Below, piece after piece: positions 15,152-28,600 of a stretch of DNA of 64,000 bases. Position 1 is the stretch's first letter. Each line of letters begins with the position of its first letter. Source of the stretch: Antedon mediterranea (lineage: Eukaryota > Echinodermata > Crinoidea > Comatulida > Antedonidae); contig NC_092676.1 of assembly GCF_964355755.1 (NCBI RefSeq), positions 21,248,288-21,312,287 on the forward strand. Direction: 5' to 3'. The translations under genes and the position numbers were made by a program. Below the pieces are notes generated by a model that ran no database searches, had not been told where the DNA came from, and saw only the letters and a program-made list of their open reading frames with translations.

Positions 15152-17044
15152 AAATGATAATGATGTCGATCAATGCATTTTTGTTATGCCTGAGTGATTT
15201 CATAAGCAAAGGCATAATGGTAATATGGAAGTATACTACTTTACATGGATTCTTGTGGTATTTCGACGTCAGCAATTTCATGATATCGAATTCACATGTG
15301 ATTGTGAAATGTTGTGATTCAGAGCAATAATGCTGTATTTCGGGAAGAATAGAATGTACATTTTTGGAGGAACTTAGCAATTACTATGCAGACTATTAAT
15401 TTATTATCACTAGAAATAGAACAATTATATACAGTATTTCAATCTTTGATGCAATATCAACTTCCACATTATTTAAGTTTTTTTAAGTGGCACCAAAGAT
15501 CTCTCTACAGTATCAAACTTTTTGTGACAAAAAAAATGTTATGTGCCCATATATGGACATGATGTTAAATAAAATTTGTACTATTTTTTGGTTGAATAAA
15601 TATTACGAAATGAAAAAAAAAAACCTGAATATTAGGGCATATCACTACCAGTGCTACTACTAGTTTGATAGTGCTGAAGTAATGGACAACATTCAACCTC
15701 AATACTTAGTATAGATGGCATAGCAATTGAATTATGAAAACAATTTTCCAGAATACAATACAAAACAGTAGAGGATTAATATTTAAATGTACGCTGCTAC
15801 CCAATCTCCATGTAAATAATTGATGTTTTATAAGCTACAAACTTTACATAAATAATAATTAAATCACTAAAATATCACTAAACTTATTGATGAATTCTGT
15901 AACAGTTAGTAAATTTTCAAATATTTAACATTATTATTTCGTCTGAGAGTAAACTATAAATTCTTTACAGATTTACAATTTTTATTGAATCTTTCATTAA
16001 TTGTATGGCTGTTAATTAAAAACAGTTTCAACTCAAGTTATATGCCTAGAGGTCAAATGATCGACCAATGGATCCGTTCCAGCAAATATTTGACTGCATA
16101 ATGCGATCCTTGAAATGTTGCATCCCAGACAACTTCTAGTGGGGTATGCCTCAATAACTCTATTATATCTTCGTCTATCACCTTCACTGTTACTTAAATG
16201 AACCAATTTGTCAATGTGTAAACAATTTAGGTAGTTCAATATCAGAAACGCATACAGGATCGCCAGGGACTGAACATAGGTACAGTGGGCTGTGATGAAC
16301 AAAAACAAAGCGCAGTGTGGCTGACTTCTTCGAAGATGAACCCTCGTAGTAGTAGTAATGAAATGCTATCTTCACTAAAACGGGCATGGATTGGCTCATT
16401 TTCAACTTACACCAAATACATGAACTAAAGGCCATATAAGAACAATTTTGGCACCAACATTTCACAACACATTGAAACTGATGGCGTACTGTAACTTATA
16501 TAGTATCCTAAAAAAAATATTCCTAAAAACATTCAAAATGTTTTTTTTTTTAGAATGTATGATTTTTACAAATCTAATCCCACTTTGCTGAGTTACTGTA
16601 TGTCCAATGAAACATTAGTTGATGTTTTGATTTTAATACTCTATGTTATATTAATACAAGTGCAAACTTTGTATTTCACATGGATATTAGACCACAGAAT
16701 ACTATTATTTGTTTAATTAAATCAGACGTTGGATAGATTATTTTGTAGTTTTAATAAAGTTAATCACTTCCATAGAAAAAAAAATGTTTTCACTAATAAA
16801 ATGACAAAATTTGAATTGACTAAATTCAACCAAAACCTCACTGGCTGGCAGCCAATTTGACTATTTCTTTGCTTTAAATTACTGTTTTTCAGGCAAATAC
16901 ATTTTTTTCAGTCCAATTTTTGGAGGGTAAGAGGATAACTATTATGTGAAATTAAAATGGCATATTCAACAAAAAATTGTAAAATTATTTTTTTCAGGGT
17001 GGCAATACATCTTCAAGGTTTGTTATCAGTTCAACATTTTGTTT
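15152..17044. other. Sirtuin 3' UTR and intergenic DNA
   Basis: No coding exon recognised. AATAAA occurs at 15568 and 15595, inside MITE copy 4, and could end the sirtuin transcript. Two overlapping minus-strand open frames at 16033-16465 look like chance. Confidence 0.45.
15499..15676. mobile_element. MITE copy 4, degenerate
   Basis: The left end CTCTCTACAGTATCAAACTT and right end AGTTTGATAGTGCTG resemble the family termini. The interior has ATGTGCCCATATATGGACATGATG and GGGCATATCACTACCA. It lies in the likely sirtuin 3' UTR and provides AATAAA words. Confidence 0.6.
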
Positions 17045-17799
17045 ACTTAGTTGGTTTTTTTTCCGTTGTTGTTTTTAATAATTATTGTCATAATTTATTC
17101 AGTTCTAAATAAACTGTGCCATTTGACTTAGTCGCTTTATATCCGGTGGTTAGTTATCTGATGCTCTTTTAAAAATGTTACACATTTCCCATACAAACGT
17201 GGCGGATTGGTATAGTAAGTGAACTATATGTTATGCATACTACAGCTGCCGTTTGGAAAATAAATCTTCCTTCACAATAATTTCATGGAAAAAACATGAT
17301 AGATATGTTTCAGCCAGTACGCGCAATGATTATGGGCATGGGAGTTATTCCCGGAGTTATTGTTGGTGCTTTAGCCTATTGAGCATGAGTAAGAAATTCA
17401 TACCATTGGCTGAGTTGTGACAACTTTTCACGGGCAAAATGCTGCAGCCGTTTGATTCATTTAAGCTTTTAATTCTTTGGATTAGGTCTATACAACAATC
17501 TATTTACATGTTTGGTAACAGGATTCAGAGAGTAGACTATTATCAAAACGCAACGATCTAAAGAAAACATCATAAAGGCTGAATTTATATACTTCATTTG
17601 AATAAACGGGACCTCGAAAAAAGACAATCTGTGGTTACGGGTTACAATGGTTAGAGGAATTCAAGGATTATGAACTGTATAGATATTGAATACCTTTTTT
17701 TCAATTGTAAACTTGTTAGTTTATATCCGAGTCTCACATTAACTATACTTGATACAATTTGATCAGTGTTTATTCTATTTCTGAAACGTTTCTGATTTT

Positions 17800-17801
17800 G
17801 T
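17800..17801 (+). promoter_or_regulatory. Candidate splice donor of a 5' untranslated exon, copy A
   Basis: GTAAGTACAC here is conserved at 25316 in copy B within otherwise diverging DNA, and both gene copies have an acceptor (CTAAG) 17 nt upstream of the ATG. This suggests a non-coding first exon ending at 17799 in copy A and 25315 in copy B. The transcription start is not resolved. Confidence 0.35.
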
Positions 17802-18112
17802 AAGTACACTGTTTTTCATTCTTCTATTTTACCTTTCATAACAGCATCAAGTCTTAAAGAATGAATAGCTAAAATAGTTAGGAATTTTTTAAAAACTATA
17901 ACTGTACTATCCATAATTTTTTATTTAAAGACTCTTGCGATAACATAATGAGTGAATACCTAATGATCATACGACCTTTCTTTATTCTCATGAGTATATC
18001 TTTTCAAGTTTGGCAAGGTGTTTTAAAGCGTATAATTAAAGTAACAAGTTCGGAAAAAAAAACAAAAAAACAACTGAATTATTATTTTTTCTAAGGCTTC
18101 TACATAAGTAAG

Positions 18113-21100
18113 ATGGCTCAGCAACAGTCAAAAGATTTTCTGAAACAGTTTCAGTTAAATGCTGGGATCACAGAAGATGAGTTTATGAAGGTACGGTATA
18201 AACACACGCGCGGTATCCTCCATGCTTGCACGACTTGATATTTTCCAAACAAATTATAGTATTCATAATTACCGGTATTAAATCATAACTATTGTTTTTT
18301 ATTATTGATAGATTTGGAGAAACTATGACGCTGACAAAAACGGATTTATCGAACTAAAAGAACTAGAGGTAATACATTAGCAAAATTTGATTACAGAGTA
18401 ATAAGACTAATACAGAAACATAGCCACATGTGTCTATGTAGTGATGTATTTTATTTATTTCAGAAACTAACTGATGATTTGTTGAATTCTGGAAAAGGTG
18501 ATCTGTCACGTGATGATATGGATTTGTACAAAAAACATATGGTAAGATTTCCTTTTATACCATGGAGAAAAAATTATTTCTCTTACAGTACCAAAGTAGG
18601 CTACTAATATCATTATCAACAATCATATTTATACATTGTAGGTCGGAATTTAAATTGATTGAGCTTAAAATTAGGCCCTACATTGTTATCATTCTCAAAA
18701 GGTAACCTCAGATCTTATCCGTAGACCTATATTGAATTATTTATGATTGACAGACTGTCCAATCTTTTTATTTAGTTGAAAATTTGTGACGGTAACGACG
18801 ATAAAAGACTGAATCTCAGGGAAATGCAGAGGTATGACAAATATATAATTATAATTTTTTTGACAAGTAAAATTAAGTGGATAATTTATTATTTAAAAAA
18901 TATATATGAGACGCTAAAGTTGACTTAAATGATACGTATGTTGTCGGAATAATGAAATCAATCATACACTCAGTTTAGCAAATTAGATCCCATGTTTTAC
19001 CGATAGAGTGTTTTTTACATTCTATACGATTTGTATTCATATCATAAGCATATCCTATTACAATAAGTTACAGACCTTGACACAGCATTGTCTATAGCCT
19101 ACCCTCCATAGATTTGTATTGTTTTCAATCTACAATAAAAGGTGAATTGTTTAGGGTTTAGTCATTACAGATTGATATGAACACATCCAACTTTTCTATT
19201 CATAAAAATACTGTATTTACAGATATATCTGTATTTGTCAAGTATAAACAATTCCAGAATAGCTTTTCGTCACTGTGGATTATTTAAAATATTATTATTT
19301 TTTATGCACAGCGACACACGTGGATATTCCAATAAGTGTTAGTTTGTTTTACATTAGGCACATTCATTTGAATTACATGATTAATTTATTTTCAGTTTGT
19401 TCATAATAAAAGATCCATCCCCTTCAAAGTAAGTAAGAATTTACAGTATTAAATCAAATCTAGGTTTATTTTTTCCAAACAAATAAAACTAAGCCACAAA
19501 CAGTAATTGCACTCTAAGTAACACTTAGCAAGAAAGCTCCATTTGGTCAGATGTTTTGCTCTAATCTAACGTAATTTTTACTTTATACTAAGTACACCGA
19601 GACTCAACTCCTTGACGCAAAGCTATTCCACAGTAGTTAAATACAATTACAAAGCTCATTTGCAACCAATATTTTTAGGGGTGGGGGGAGGGGGGAAGTT
19701 GCATGGAATTTTACCACAACCTTGATATGACTTCAGTTTTGCCTATTTATTTTCTTTATCTATTAATGGAGTTGTTGCCATTACACTAATCAACACAATA
19801 AATTCATTTTAGCAATGCCGCTCTAAAACAAGTATTTCTTGGAAAATTTCGTTCAAAAACTGGTGTACACAGCGTAGACTTTATAAAGGTATTTATCAAT
19901 CAAACGTAGATTTTTTTTTTGTGAATTTTTTTTTTTTTTAATGTAGATTTACCTTGGTATTATCTAATTGGCTTTTTAATTTTAGACGCATACCTTTCTT
20001 TCTAGGCAAGTTATTTTCGGTACTTTACTGCCCTAGTTCTATTCTTTTAATCATGCATTAGTTTTTGTCCATCCTTTCTCATCTATATATAAATTTACGT
20101 AAGGGCAAAATTCGGTAAATCGCGCCTTACTTGTAGAATTTTTACTCGATGGTATATAAAGTTGGTTCGTACTTTCGGTACTGATTTTAACCACCTGATG
20201 TAACCCTGTTTACTAATTAAATTAAGTTAGATAATTAGTTATTGACGATTAAAACGAATTTAGGTTCAACGATTTGCCCCAAATAGGGGTGTTTTCCGAT
20301 CGTGGTATACACTGTCTAATGGATGTCCATCTTGAAAAATACCCACCACAAAAATGCGAGGAGGTTTCGCATTTTCCTATCTCCTCCTACGATAATTGTT
20401 TTTAATAGCTGAAAACCGGTTGAACAGCTAGAGTACACCATCATAATGTTGAAGACAGGCCGATTTTCTTAAAAAAATACTATTTTGATAGATTTAATAT
20501 ACGATTATACAAATGTATTGATTTGCGATGAATGGAACATCCCAATCTCTCAGTCTGCCAGAGTTTGGTTTAACAATTATCCGTCATTTTAACTTGTAAA
20601 TGTTATTATCCGGGATATATAACTGTACATTTTCTGTCCTTATAAAAGTTGTAAGTATATTAATTACTTAATAAACAATCATATTTTTCATTTATAATTA
20701 CTATTAATTAGATATGGAAAAAGTATGACACTGATGGTAATGGTTACATTGAAAGTGGAGAACTGGACGTAAGTTAAATTTACCAAAACTATCCTAATAG
20801 TAATACACGATATAAGGCCATAATAAACATGATTGTTACCTGTCTGTATGTAGACGTCACAACAATCAGCCAATTAAGAGCCTGTAAACAAAAAAAAGAT
20901 TTTTTAATTTTTTTAAAAAATGTGCAGTTAGGCATAATGTTACAATATTTCAATGTTAATGAAAAATAATTATATAAACCTTATTTTACTTATCCAGATT
21001 AAAAAATGATTTATCTGATATTTTTTGTTCTAGAAATTTCTTGGAGATTTGATGAAGGAAAATTATAAGACCGATGGTACTGGTTCACTGCAAGAGTATA

Positions 21101-23179
21101 AGAAAAACATTGTGAGTTACCATTAGAATAGATAACTTCTCTGTAAATGTTTGTGTTTTAGTGTTACCTAATAATATTGTCTTCTCTTACAGTTGCAGTT
21201 TTTCGATACCAATAGAGATGGCAAATTGGACATAAAGGAAATGTTTGAGTAAGAGTGTTGTGTTTTACAATAAACTTGATTACAGAGTAGTGTCACCGTA
21301 TTAAAATAGTTAGCCCTCATCCTCCAAACGAGGCCTACATAGAATAACAAACTCTTGTTCACTACAAATATTTTTCAAGACCAATGTTGCCACTAATTAG
21401 GTACAAACCACCTGCAATTTTGTTTAAAAACAGGAGTACTAAGAAAAAAACACTTCGGAGCGAATATTTCTATCCTTACAGATTTTTCCTATGTATGTAA
21501 TTTACTTTTTATCTTTGCCTTAAAGATGTTTTATTATGATAATAATTATATGATTTGTTTACAGACTCTTGCCGATTGAAGAAAATTTTATTGCAAAATT
21601 TAAGGTAATTTGAAGTAGTTGAATCTGGTTAACCACGTTTGATAAAGTACCTCTTAATTTTCGCGATCTTACCTACGACAATTTAATGTCTAAATAATAC
21701 TAAGAATCGGTTATTATGATGATATGATTTTCTAATTGTTCACAAATATTATGTTTATTTATTCAGGGAGCACCTATGACCATCAATAACTTCAACAGAA
21801 TATTTGCGCACTATGATAAGGTAAATGAAACTATTTTCTGCATTATGTACAAAACTAAATTGTAATGCGCATGTGTAAAACCTTGTTCTATAACTCGTGC
21901 ATTAAGGGTCTGTTCAGGTGTGAAAGACCTTTAAGTTTTAAATTATACTGTAAAATGTAACGTTCTATTACTTTTGTTTGGTATAAAAAGGAAGTATTAG
22001 ATTTATTTACAACTTCACTCTCCATTGGTGCATTGAGATGTTTTCCTAATTATAGTAATATGACTTGGTTTAAGAAATACTATAACTATCCTGGGAGCTG
22101 GGAATCCCCTTGGAATACTGTTTCGATCGATTATTATAAATGTTTGGGTAAAGTTCATAAATTATAAACCAGTGGAAAGCCTGCGTGTCAAACAGTTTCG
22201 CTTAGCTAACCAGCTAGACTTCTTCAGTAGGTCTGTTTACCTATACCTATACTACTAGGCCTACAGCGAAACCAGATGAAATTGTTTTCATAATTATATA
22301 AATGCTTTAATTGTTTGTTTTTAAAGAACAATGATAACACTCTTGATGGCGATGAATTATTCAGTTTTATGAAAGACTTCATGGAAAACAGTGGTGGTGT
22401 AAGTACAAAAGATGTTTAACTATCAGTTATTTCTATTTCTCTAACGTTGTTATTCTTTTAACAGTTATACGTCTTCCACCTTCTTGTTAAATTCTAACAA
22501 AATGTCCTAAATTATAGCAATGTCATAGAGTGTATCATGTGTATACCTATTCTTAATTCAATATCAAGCTAAAAAACCATATTGTGCAACTTATAATTAC
22601 CATCAGCATTTCCTTATTCTCGACAAAATTTATTTCCTTTATTTTTTCTGTCTGTCTCTCCCTCTTTACTGCATTTAAACTACATACACTTTTTAACTAT
22701 GAAGATGCCTTACAATAATACATAGCGTCGCCTTCTTTTTCCCCGACGCGCCACGAGTTCAGTCTTGATTTGATTTACGTCCTTGCGTTATCTCTAGTAA
22801 AAACCAAGCATAGTCTTTCTACGCATGTTAATATATGTTTAACAGTTGCGTGTTGTAGTGGTATATCGGAAACGAAATGGCTAAAACCACGTTACAATTC
22901 TTGAAACAAAAATACAATAAGATAATAAAACTTATCCAACATCCAAAATAATGATACAAAATAATAGTGGGATAGATATATGAAATATTACTGTAATGTA
23001 AAGCAGGCTTTCATGAATAATACTATTTTATTTTTAGCTTTAATAAACATATTATGTTTCCACTTCAGGACGTTAACGCCAAAGAAATCGAAAGTTACAC
23101 AAAGCAAATGACGTTATTGTTGGACAAGAACAAAGACAACGTATTTCAGAAAAGCGAACTACGTGAACTGATGCTATAA
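18113..23179 (+). CDS. Secretagogin-like six-EF-hand calcium protein, copy A (281 aa)
   Basis: Thirteen exons: 18113-18190, 18312-18368, 18464-18541, 18776-18831, 19396-19428, 19813-19888, 20712-20768, 21034-21111, 21193-21248, 21565-21604, 21767-21820, 22327-22398 and 23069-23179 (TAA). Cytosolic calcium sensor/buffer of the calbindin-calretinin-secretagogin family. Six EF-hand loops can be seen: DADKNGFIELKE (32-43), DGNDDKRLNLRE (76-87), DTDGNGYIESGE (132-143), DTNRDGKLDIKE (176-187), DKNNDNTLDGDE (220-231) and DKNKDNVFQKSE (264-275). Loops 2, 5 and 6 lack the usual glycine at position 6, so their affinity may be reduced. The segments SVDFIKIWKKYD and EENF...KF...IFAHYD recall secretagogin more than calbindin-D28k. 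An acceptor at 18094-18095 implies an upstream leader exon. Confidence 0.92.
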
Positions 23180-23266
23180 CTTTATTTTCATTTTACTTAT
23201 TAAGGAAAACACTGTTTTTCAAGATATGTAAACGATGTTTTTGGCAAGATACCCTCAAACATGAAG

Positions 23267-23272
23267 AATAAA
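23267..23272 (+). terminator. Polyadenylation signal, secretagogin-like copy A
   Basis: AATAAA about 90 nt after the stop, at the equivalent place to 30044-30049 in copy B. Confidence 0.55.
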
Positions 23273-24392
23273 ATGATCGCTAATTTTTAATTTATAGTCA
23301 GATTACATGTCACATTTCCATTGCAGGTGGAAAACTAATAATTCCAAATTTAAAAGAATGTAGGTTGAAAGTAAGATTCATAATTTTTTTTAAACTTTCA
23401 TAAACACAGTTTGTTTTTTCAGTAAGTAAGTTTGCACATACTGTAGCTTTATTGAATGTAAGGTGGTGGAATTGATTAAACAAGTAAAAAATCTCGATTT
23501 ACATATGTATATGTACGGACAGTAAACATACATATGATTACATAAGTAAAGAGTAACTCGCCTGAAAGCAGATGCATACGTATGACGTAGTGGTTTACTT
23601 GAACCAGCGGAGAGTGAAAATAAAATGAATTTTCACTCACTGTTTTGTTCTCAAATATAAACTTTTATTAAAGAAAAGTATACAAATATATTACCAATAA
23701 CGATGCGTTAATAAGTGTACGTACCCATTAAAGCTATATAAACTCACTCCTTTCACAGCTTCCTATACAAGAGAATGACGAAAATATTCAAAGAGAATAA
23801 GCTTGCTTCACGTGCTAGCGATTGCTATTCAAACTAGCCCGCTCTTGATATGCATACCCACAAGTGTATACTCAGCCAATAAGGGGCTTTCATTTAGCAT
23901 TTGTGTTTTAGCTAGACGATATAGTCTGAGAGCTTGTTTAAAACATTCAATGCAATTTTCCGATATGTTGTGTTGGTTCTGATTCAGGTGTTGAGATAAT
24001 CATGAGTCCGGCTTATGTTCGGAAAAACGACCGAATGCACCCGATACGATCCGATTTGCGGAAATTCTATTCAAAAAAAAAAAATACAGCCGGCTTAAAG
24101 GTTTTCTTATTTCTTTTTACCAAAATAAAAACTAAATTTATAATTTTGTTCGTGTTATTTAATTACGTTCTCGTTGGTATTAAAATGAATGGTATACGGT
24201 ACTTTATTTGTATGTATTTATTTGAAGTTATTGACTTTTATTTACATTTATAAATTTTCAATTATTACAGGTGAATTAAACTATTGTTAATTCCTGCTTA
24301 TAACAGATCAAGTATCTTAAGTCAATAATTAAAGTATTCTATAACAATTACACTGTAAATTAATTATTTTGACCTAATATCTTAGAATAAGA

Positions 24393-24690
24393 AATATATA
24401 TAAGAAATAGTTCATTCTTATATAGCGCATATAAGCAAGCTCTCAATGCGCTGCACATTATTACCCCGGTCATTTTTTTAATCAAACACGCACGGAAACA
24501 TAATACTCATATAATAACAGTGCATCTAGTAATCAGCGCAAGGTTGTGTCTTGATCTAACCCGGTACCCATTTATACACCTGGGTGGAGAGAGGCAAATA
24601 TAAGTAAAGTATCTTACATAAGCGCCATGAGTTGGATTCGAAACACGACCAGTAATCCAACGGCCGACCCGTTTCGCCACACGCCCTTAC
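24393..24690 (-). mobile_element. tRNA-derived SINE between the duplicated copies
   Basis: Read on the minus strand, it begins with a tRNA-like head carrying GTTTCGAATCC (B-box-like) preceded by GTGTGGCGAAACGGG. It runs through a stretch with CCCAGGTGTATAAATGGGT and ends with GTGCAGCGCATTGAGAGC and TATATGCGCTATATAAGAA. This layout is common in invertebrate SINEs. It lies at the junction between copies A and B. Confidence 0.65.
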
Positions 24691-25667
24691 AATATTATAA
24701 TTATTAAGTGTAAACGTTAATTACGTTTATTAAGTGCTTTGTACTTCACCTGTTTAATTTAAGGTTTTTCATCAGTTCAAAGTATTATATAATACAAGGT
24801 TACTTAATTCCAAGTATTTTTGTTTTGTTTTTGTTCTGTGTTGTTTTTAATAACTATTGTAATAATACATTCGGTTCTAAATAAACTGTGCCATTTGGCT
24901 TAGTCGCTTTACTTTCGGTGGTTAGTTATCGATTCTCTTTAAGCAGTTTTACACATTTGCTTCATGCTTCATTCAATTGATTCATTTAAGCTTTCAATTC
25001 TTTGGGTTAGTTTTATATAATCTATTAACATATTACAGAAATTCAGAGAGTAGACTATTATCAAAACGCAGCGATTTAAAGAAAATATTATAAAGGCTGA
25101 TTTTAGTTACTTCATTTTGAATAAACGGGACCTCAAAAAAGGCAATATGCGGTTACGGTTACAATGATTAGGAATTCACGGATTATAATGAACTGCTTAG
25201 ATATTGAATACATGTTTCAATTTAAACGTGTTAGTTTATATCCGAGTCTCAGATATTAAATATACTTGATACCAATTACTCAGTTTTTATTCTGGTTCTA
25301 ACATTTTCTGTTTTTGTAAGTACACCGTGTTTCCTTTATTTTACTTTTGAGAACAGCATAATTTCTAAATGAAGAATGCATAGCTAAATTTTGCAATTTT
25401 GTGCTGCTTTGTTTTGTTTTTAAACAAAACTATACTATTCTATTATACTGTACTATCCATAACTTTAAAAAAATATAATTACTGTAAGATTCTTAACACA
25501 ATGAGTGAATAATATCTAATGATTAGCGACTTTTTTAAATTTTCATGAGTATATACTAAGTTTGGTGTTTACCGACCAACCAACCCACCGACCGACCGAT
25601 CAACCAATCGACCGACACAGTGAGCTGTAGAGCTAAAAACTTAATTATTATTTGTTTTGTTTCTAAG
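24691..25667. other. Start of duplication copy B, upstream of secretagogin-like gene 2
   Basis: No coding exon. From about 24830 the sequence parallels 17045-18095 (candidate leader exon ending at 25315). A short array of CCGACCGACCAA-type repeats at about 25570-25618 is present here only. Confidence 0.5.
25570..25618. repeat. ACCGACCAACC-type simple repeat
   Basis: Short array of CCGACCAA/CCGACCGA units followed by CACAGTGAGCTGTAG. The same array and flank occur on the other strand at about 32105-32150 and, diverged, at 49855-49920, so it belongs to a dispersed repeat end. Confidence 0.6.
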
Positions 25668-25684
25668 GCTTTTACATCAGTAAG

Positions 25685-28600
25685 ATGGCTCAGCAACAGT
25701 CAGATTTTCTGAAGCAGTTTCAGTTAAATGCCGGGATCACAGAAGATGAGTTTATGAAGGTACGGTATGTCATAAACGCAGACACGCGTGGTATCGTCCG
25801 TGCTTGCACGACTTGATATTTTCCAAACAAATTATAGTATTATACTTACCGGTATTAAATAAAAACTATTTTTCAAATTATTGATAGATTTGGAGAAACT
25901 ATGACGCTGACAAAAACGGATTTGTCGAAGTAAAAGAACTAGAGGTAAGAAATTAGCATTACATAGTACATAAGACTAATACAGAAACATAGAACTTAGG
26001 CCTACATGTAGTTAACTATTTTATTTATTTCAGAAACTAACTGATGATTTGTTGAATTCTGGAAAAGGTGATCTGTCACGTGATGATATGGATTTGTACA
26101 AAAAACATATTGTGAGTTTTTCTTTCTCTTATACAAACAATAAAGAATTAATCCTTTCTATTCATTCATACTATTTCTACTCAACTTATTCATATACCTT
26201 TATTGAAGTACATGACTGACAGGATAATCTTTTTATTTAGTTGAAAATGTGTGATGGTAACGACGATAAAAGACTGAATCTCAGAGAAATGTAGAGGTGA
26301 CAAATATTATTAGTCTTTTTTAACAAGTAAAGCTAAGTGGTTATTTATGATGTAAAAAAATATATATATATATATATAAGACGCCAAAGTTGACGTGTAT
26401 TGTTGGAATAAATAAGACAATCTATACACTTCACATGTTACTATAACAAGTTTAGCAAAGATTCCTTTTTACTGATAATGCTATTCATATTCTCTGGATC
26501 CTACTACAATAAGTTACAGGCCTTTGACCCAATATTGTCTATACTCTACATATATTTGTATTATTTTCAATTTATAATAAAAACGAGTTGATCAATTGTA
26601 CTGTATTATTCTCAATCTACAATAAAAGATAAATTGTTTAGGTTAATAAAATATGAGTCATTGCAGATTCTATTCATAAACGTACTCTATTTACAGATAT
26701 ATCTGTATGTGTAAAGTATGAGAAAATTTCAGGATAGCATCATCACGTGACTGTGAATTAACATAGGCTTATTCTTTCGACACACGTGTGATAGTCAATT
26801 AGCAATCTTAAATCTCACATTTTGTTTAAAACTAGGCACCTTATTCATTTGAACTACATGATTTCTTTTGAGTATACTTTCCAAGAAAGTCATAATAGAC
26901 TATAAAATTAGACAGACTATTTTTTCTTTTCAGTTTGTTCATAATAAAAGATCCATCTCCTTCAACGTAAGTAAGAATTTACAGTATTAAATCAAATCAA
27001 TGTTTATTTTTTCCAAGTTTTTAAAATGGAAAATAAAACTAAGCCACAACAAGTAATTACACTCTAAGTAGCACTTGGTCAGTTGTTTGTACTTTATACT
27101 AAGTACATTTGGAAATACGAAAAAAATTCTCGCATGGGGCTCAAACCCACGACTTCCAAGTCACTAGCCTGAAGTCCCACCCAAGAATTACTATTCTCAA
27201 ATCTACTTAGTATAAAAGTCAGATTATGGCAAAATATCTTACCAAATACCCAACTTCCTGAAGCAAAGGTACTCCACATTAGTTAAATAAATTTACAAAA
27301 CTCCGTGGCAACTAATATTTTTTAGGGGCAAGTAGCATGAAATCCTACCACAACCAGGGTTTGGCCTATTCATTTTATTGATCTATTAATGGATCTGTTG
27401 TCATGACACTAATCAACAAAATTCATTTTAGCAATGCCGATCTAAAACAAGTATTTCTTGGACAATTTCGTTCAAAAACTGGTGTACACAGTGTAGACTT
27501 TATCAAGGTATTTACAATTACGTCGTTGATTTTGTTTATTCGAATTTCTTTTTTTTTTTCTTTAGTGTAGATTTGTCTTTTTAATCTTAGATGCATATCT
27601 TCCTTTCGATGCATGAGTCATTATTTGTACTTAAGTTACTTTCTATTGTGAAATAGTCTCTGTCCAGATTTTCTAATTCTAACAATTTCAACTCGTACGA
27701 AAAACTGTTATTTGATTTAAATTTTTATTTCCATTTTTTGTCTTTAAAAAAGTGGTAAGTATTAATAACTTAATCAATGATCATATTTTTTTTTCATTTA
27801 TAATTACTAATAATTAGATATGGAAAAAGTATGACACTGATGGTAATGGTTATATTGAAAGTGGAGAACTGGACGTAAGTCAAATTTACCAAAACTATCC
27901 TAATAGTTATACACGATATAAAGCAATAATGACATGATTGTTACCTGTATGTGTGTAGATGTCACATCAAAAAGCGTTTATGATCAGGAGCCTGTAAAAA
28001 AAAAAGACGTTTCCATATTGTAAAATAATGATCAGTTAAGCATAATGTTACCATATTTCAATGTTAATAAATAGTATTTCTATAAACCTTATTTTTAATT
28101 TTTAAAAAGTAATAGAAAATATCCAGAATAAAAAATGATTTATCTGATTCTTTTTGTTCTAGAAATTTCTTGGAGATTTGATGAAGGAAAACTATAAGAC
28201 CGACGGTACTGGTTCACTTCAAGAGTATAAGAAAAACATTGTGAGTTACCATTAGAATAGATAACATCTCTGCAAATGTTTGTGTTTTAGTGTTACCTAA
28301 TAATATTGTCTTCTCTTACAGTTGCAGTTTTTCGATACCAATAGAGATGGCAAATTGGACATAAAGGAAATGTTTGAGTAAGAATGATGTGTTTTCCAAT
28401 AAACTTAATTACGGAGTAGTGTCACCGTAGTTAAATTAGCCCTCAGTCTCCCTACAGAGAAAACAAAACTCTTGTTCTATACAAATATTTTTCATGACCA
28501 ATTTTGTCACTAATAATGTACAAACTACCTGCAATTTTGTTTAAAAACTGTTGGAACTAAGGAATAATCAACACTTGAGAAGGGTACAAACAGACGAAAT

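Larger units (their letters stand above)
17045..24384. repeat. Segmental duplication, left copy (A)
   Basis: About 7.3 kb that aligns in order with about 24830-31131. The similarity starts around TTCTAAATAAACTGTGCCATTTG (left about 17104, right about 24878) and ends at TTTTGACCTAATATC (left near 24384, right near 31131). It covers exons, introns and flanks, with copy-specific insertions; for example, about 17190-17450 and about 19960-20600 are only in this copy. Confidence 0.85.

Noticed and set aside
16033-16465. Two overlapping minus-strand frames (84 and 91 codons)
   Set aside because: No recognisable domain, no splice support, and two different frames overlap; taken as chance or old repeat debris.
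24002-24253. 83-codon plus frame after copy A
   Set aside because: The matching stretch in copy B (about 30770-31020) is not open, so it is not conserved as protein.
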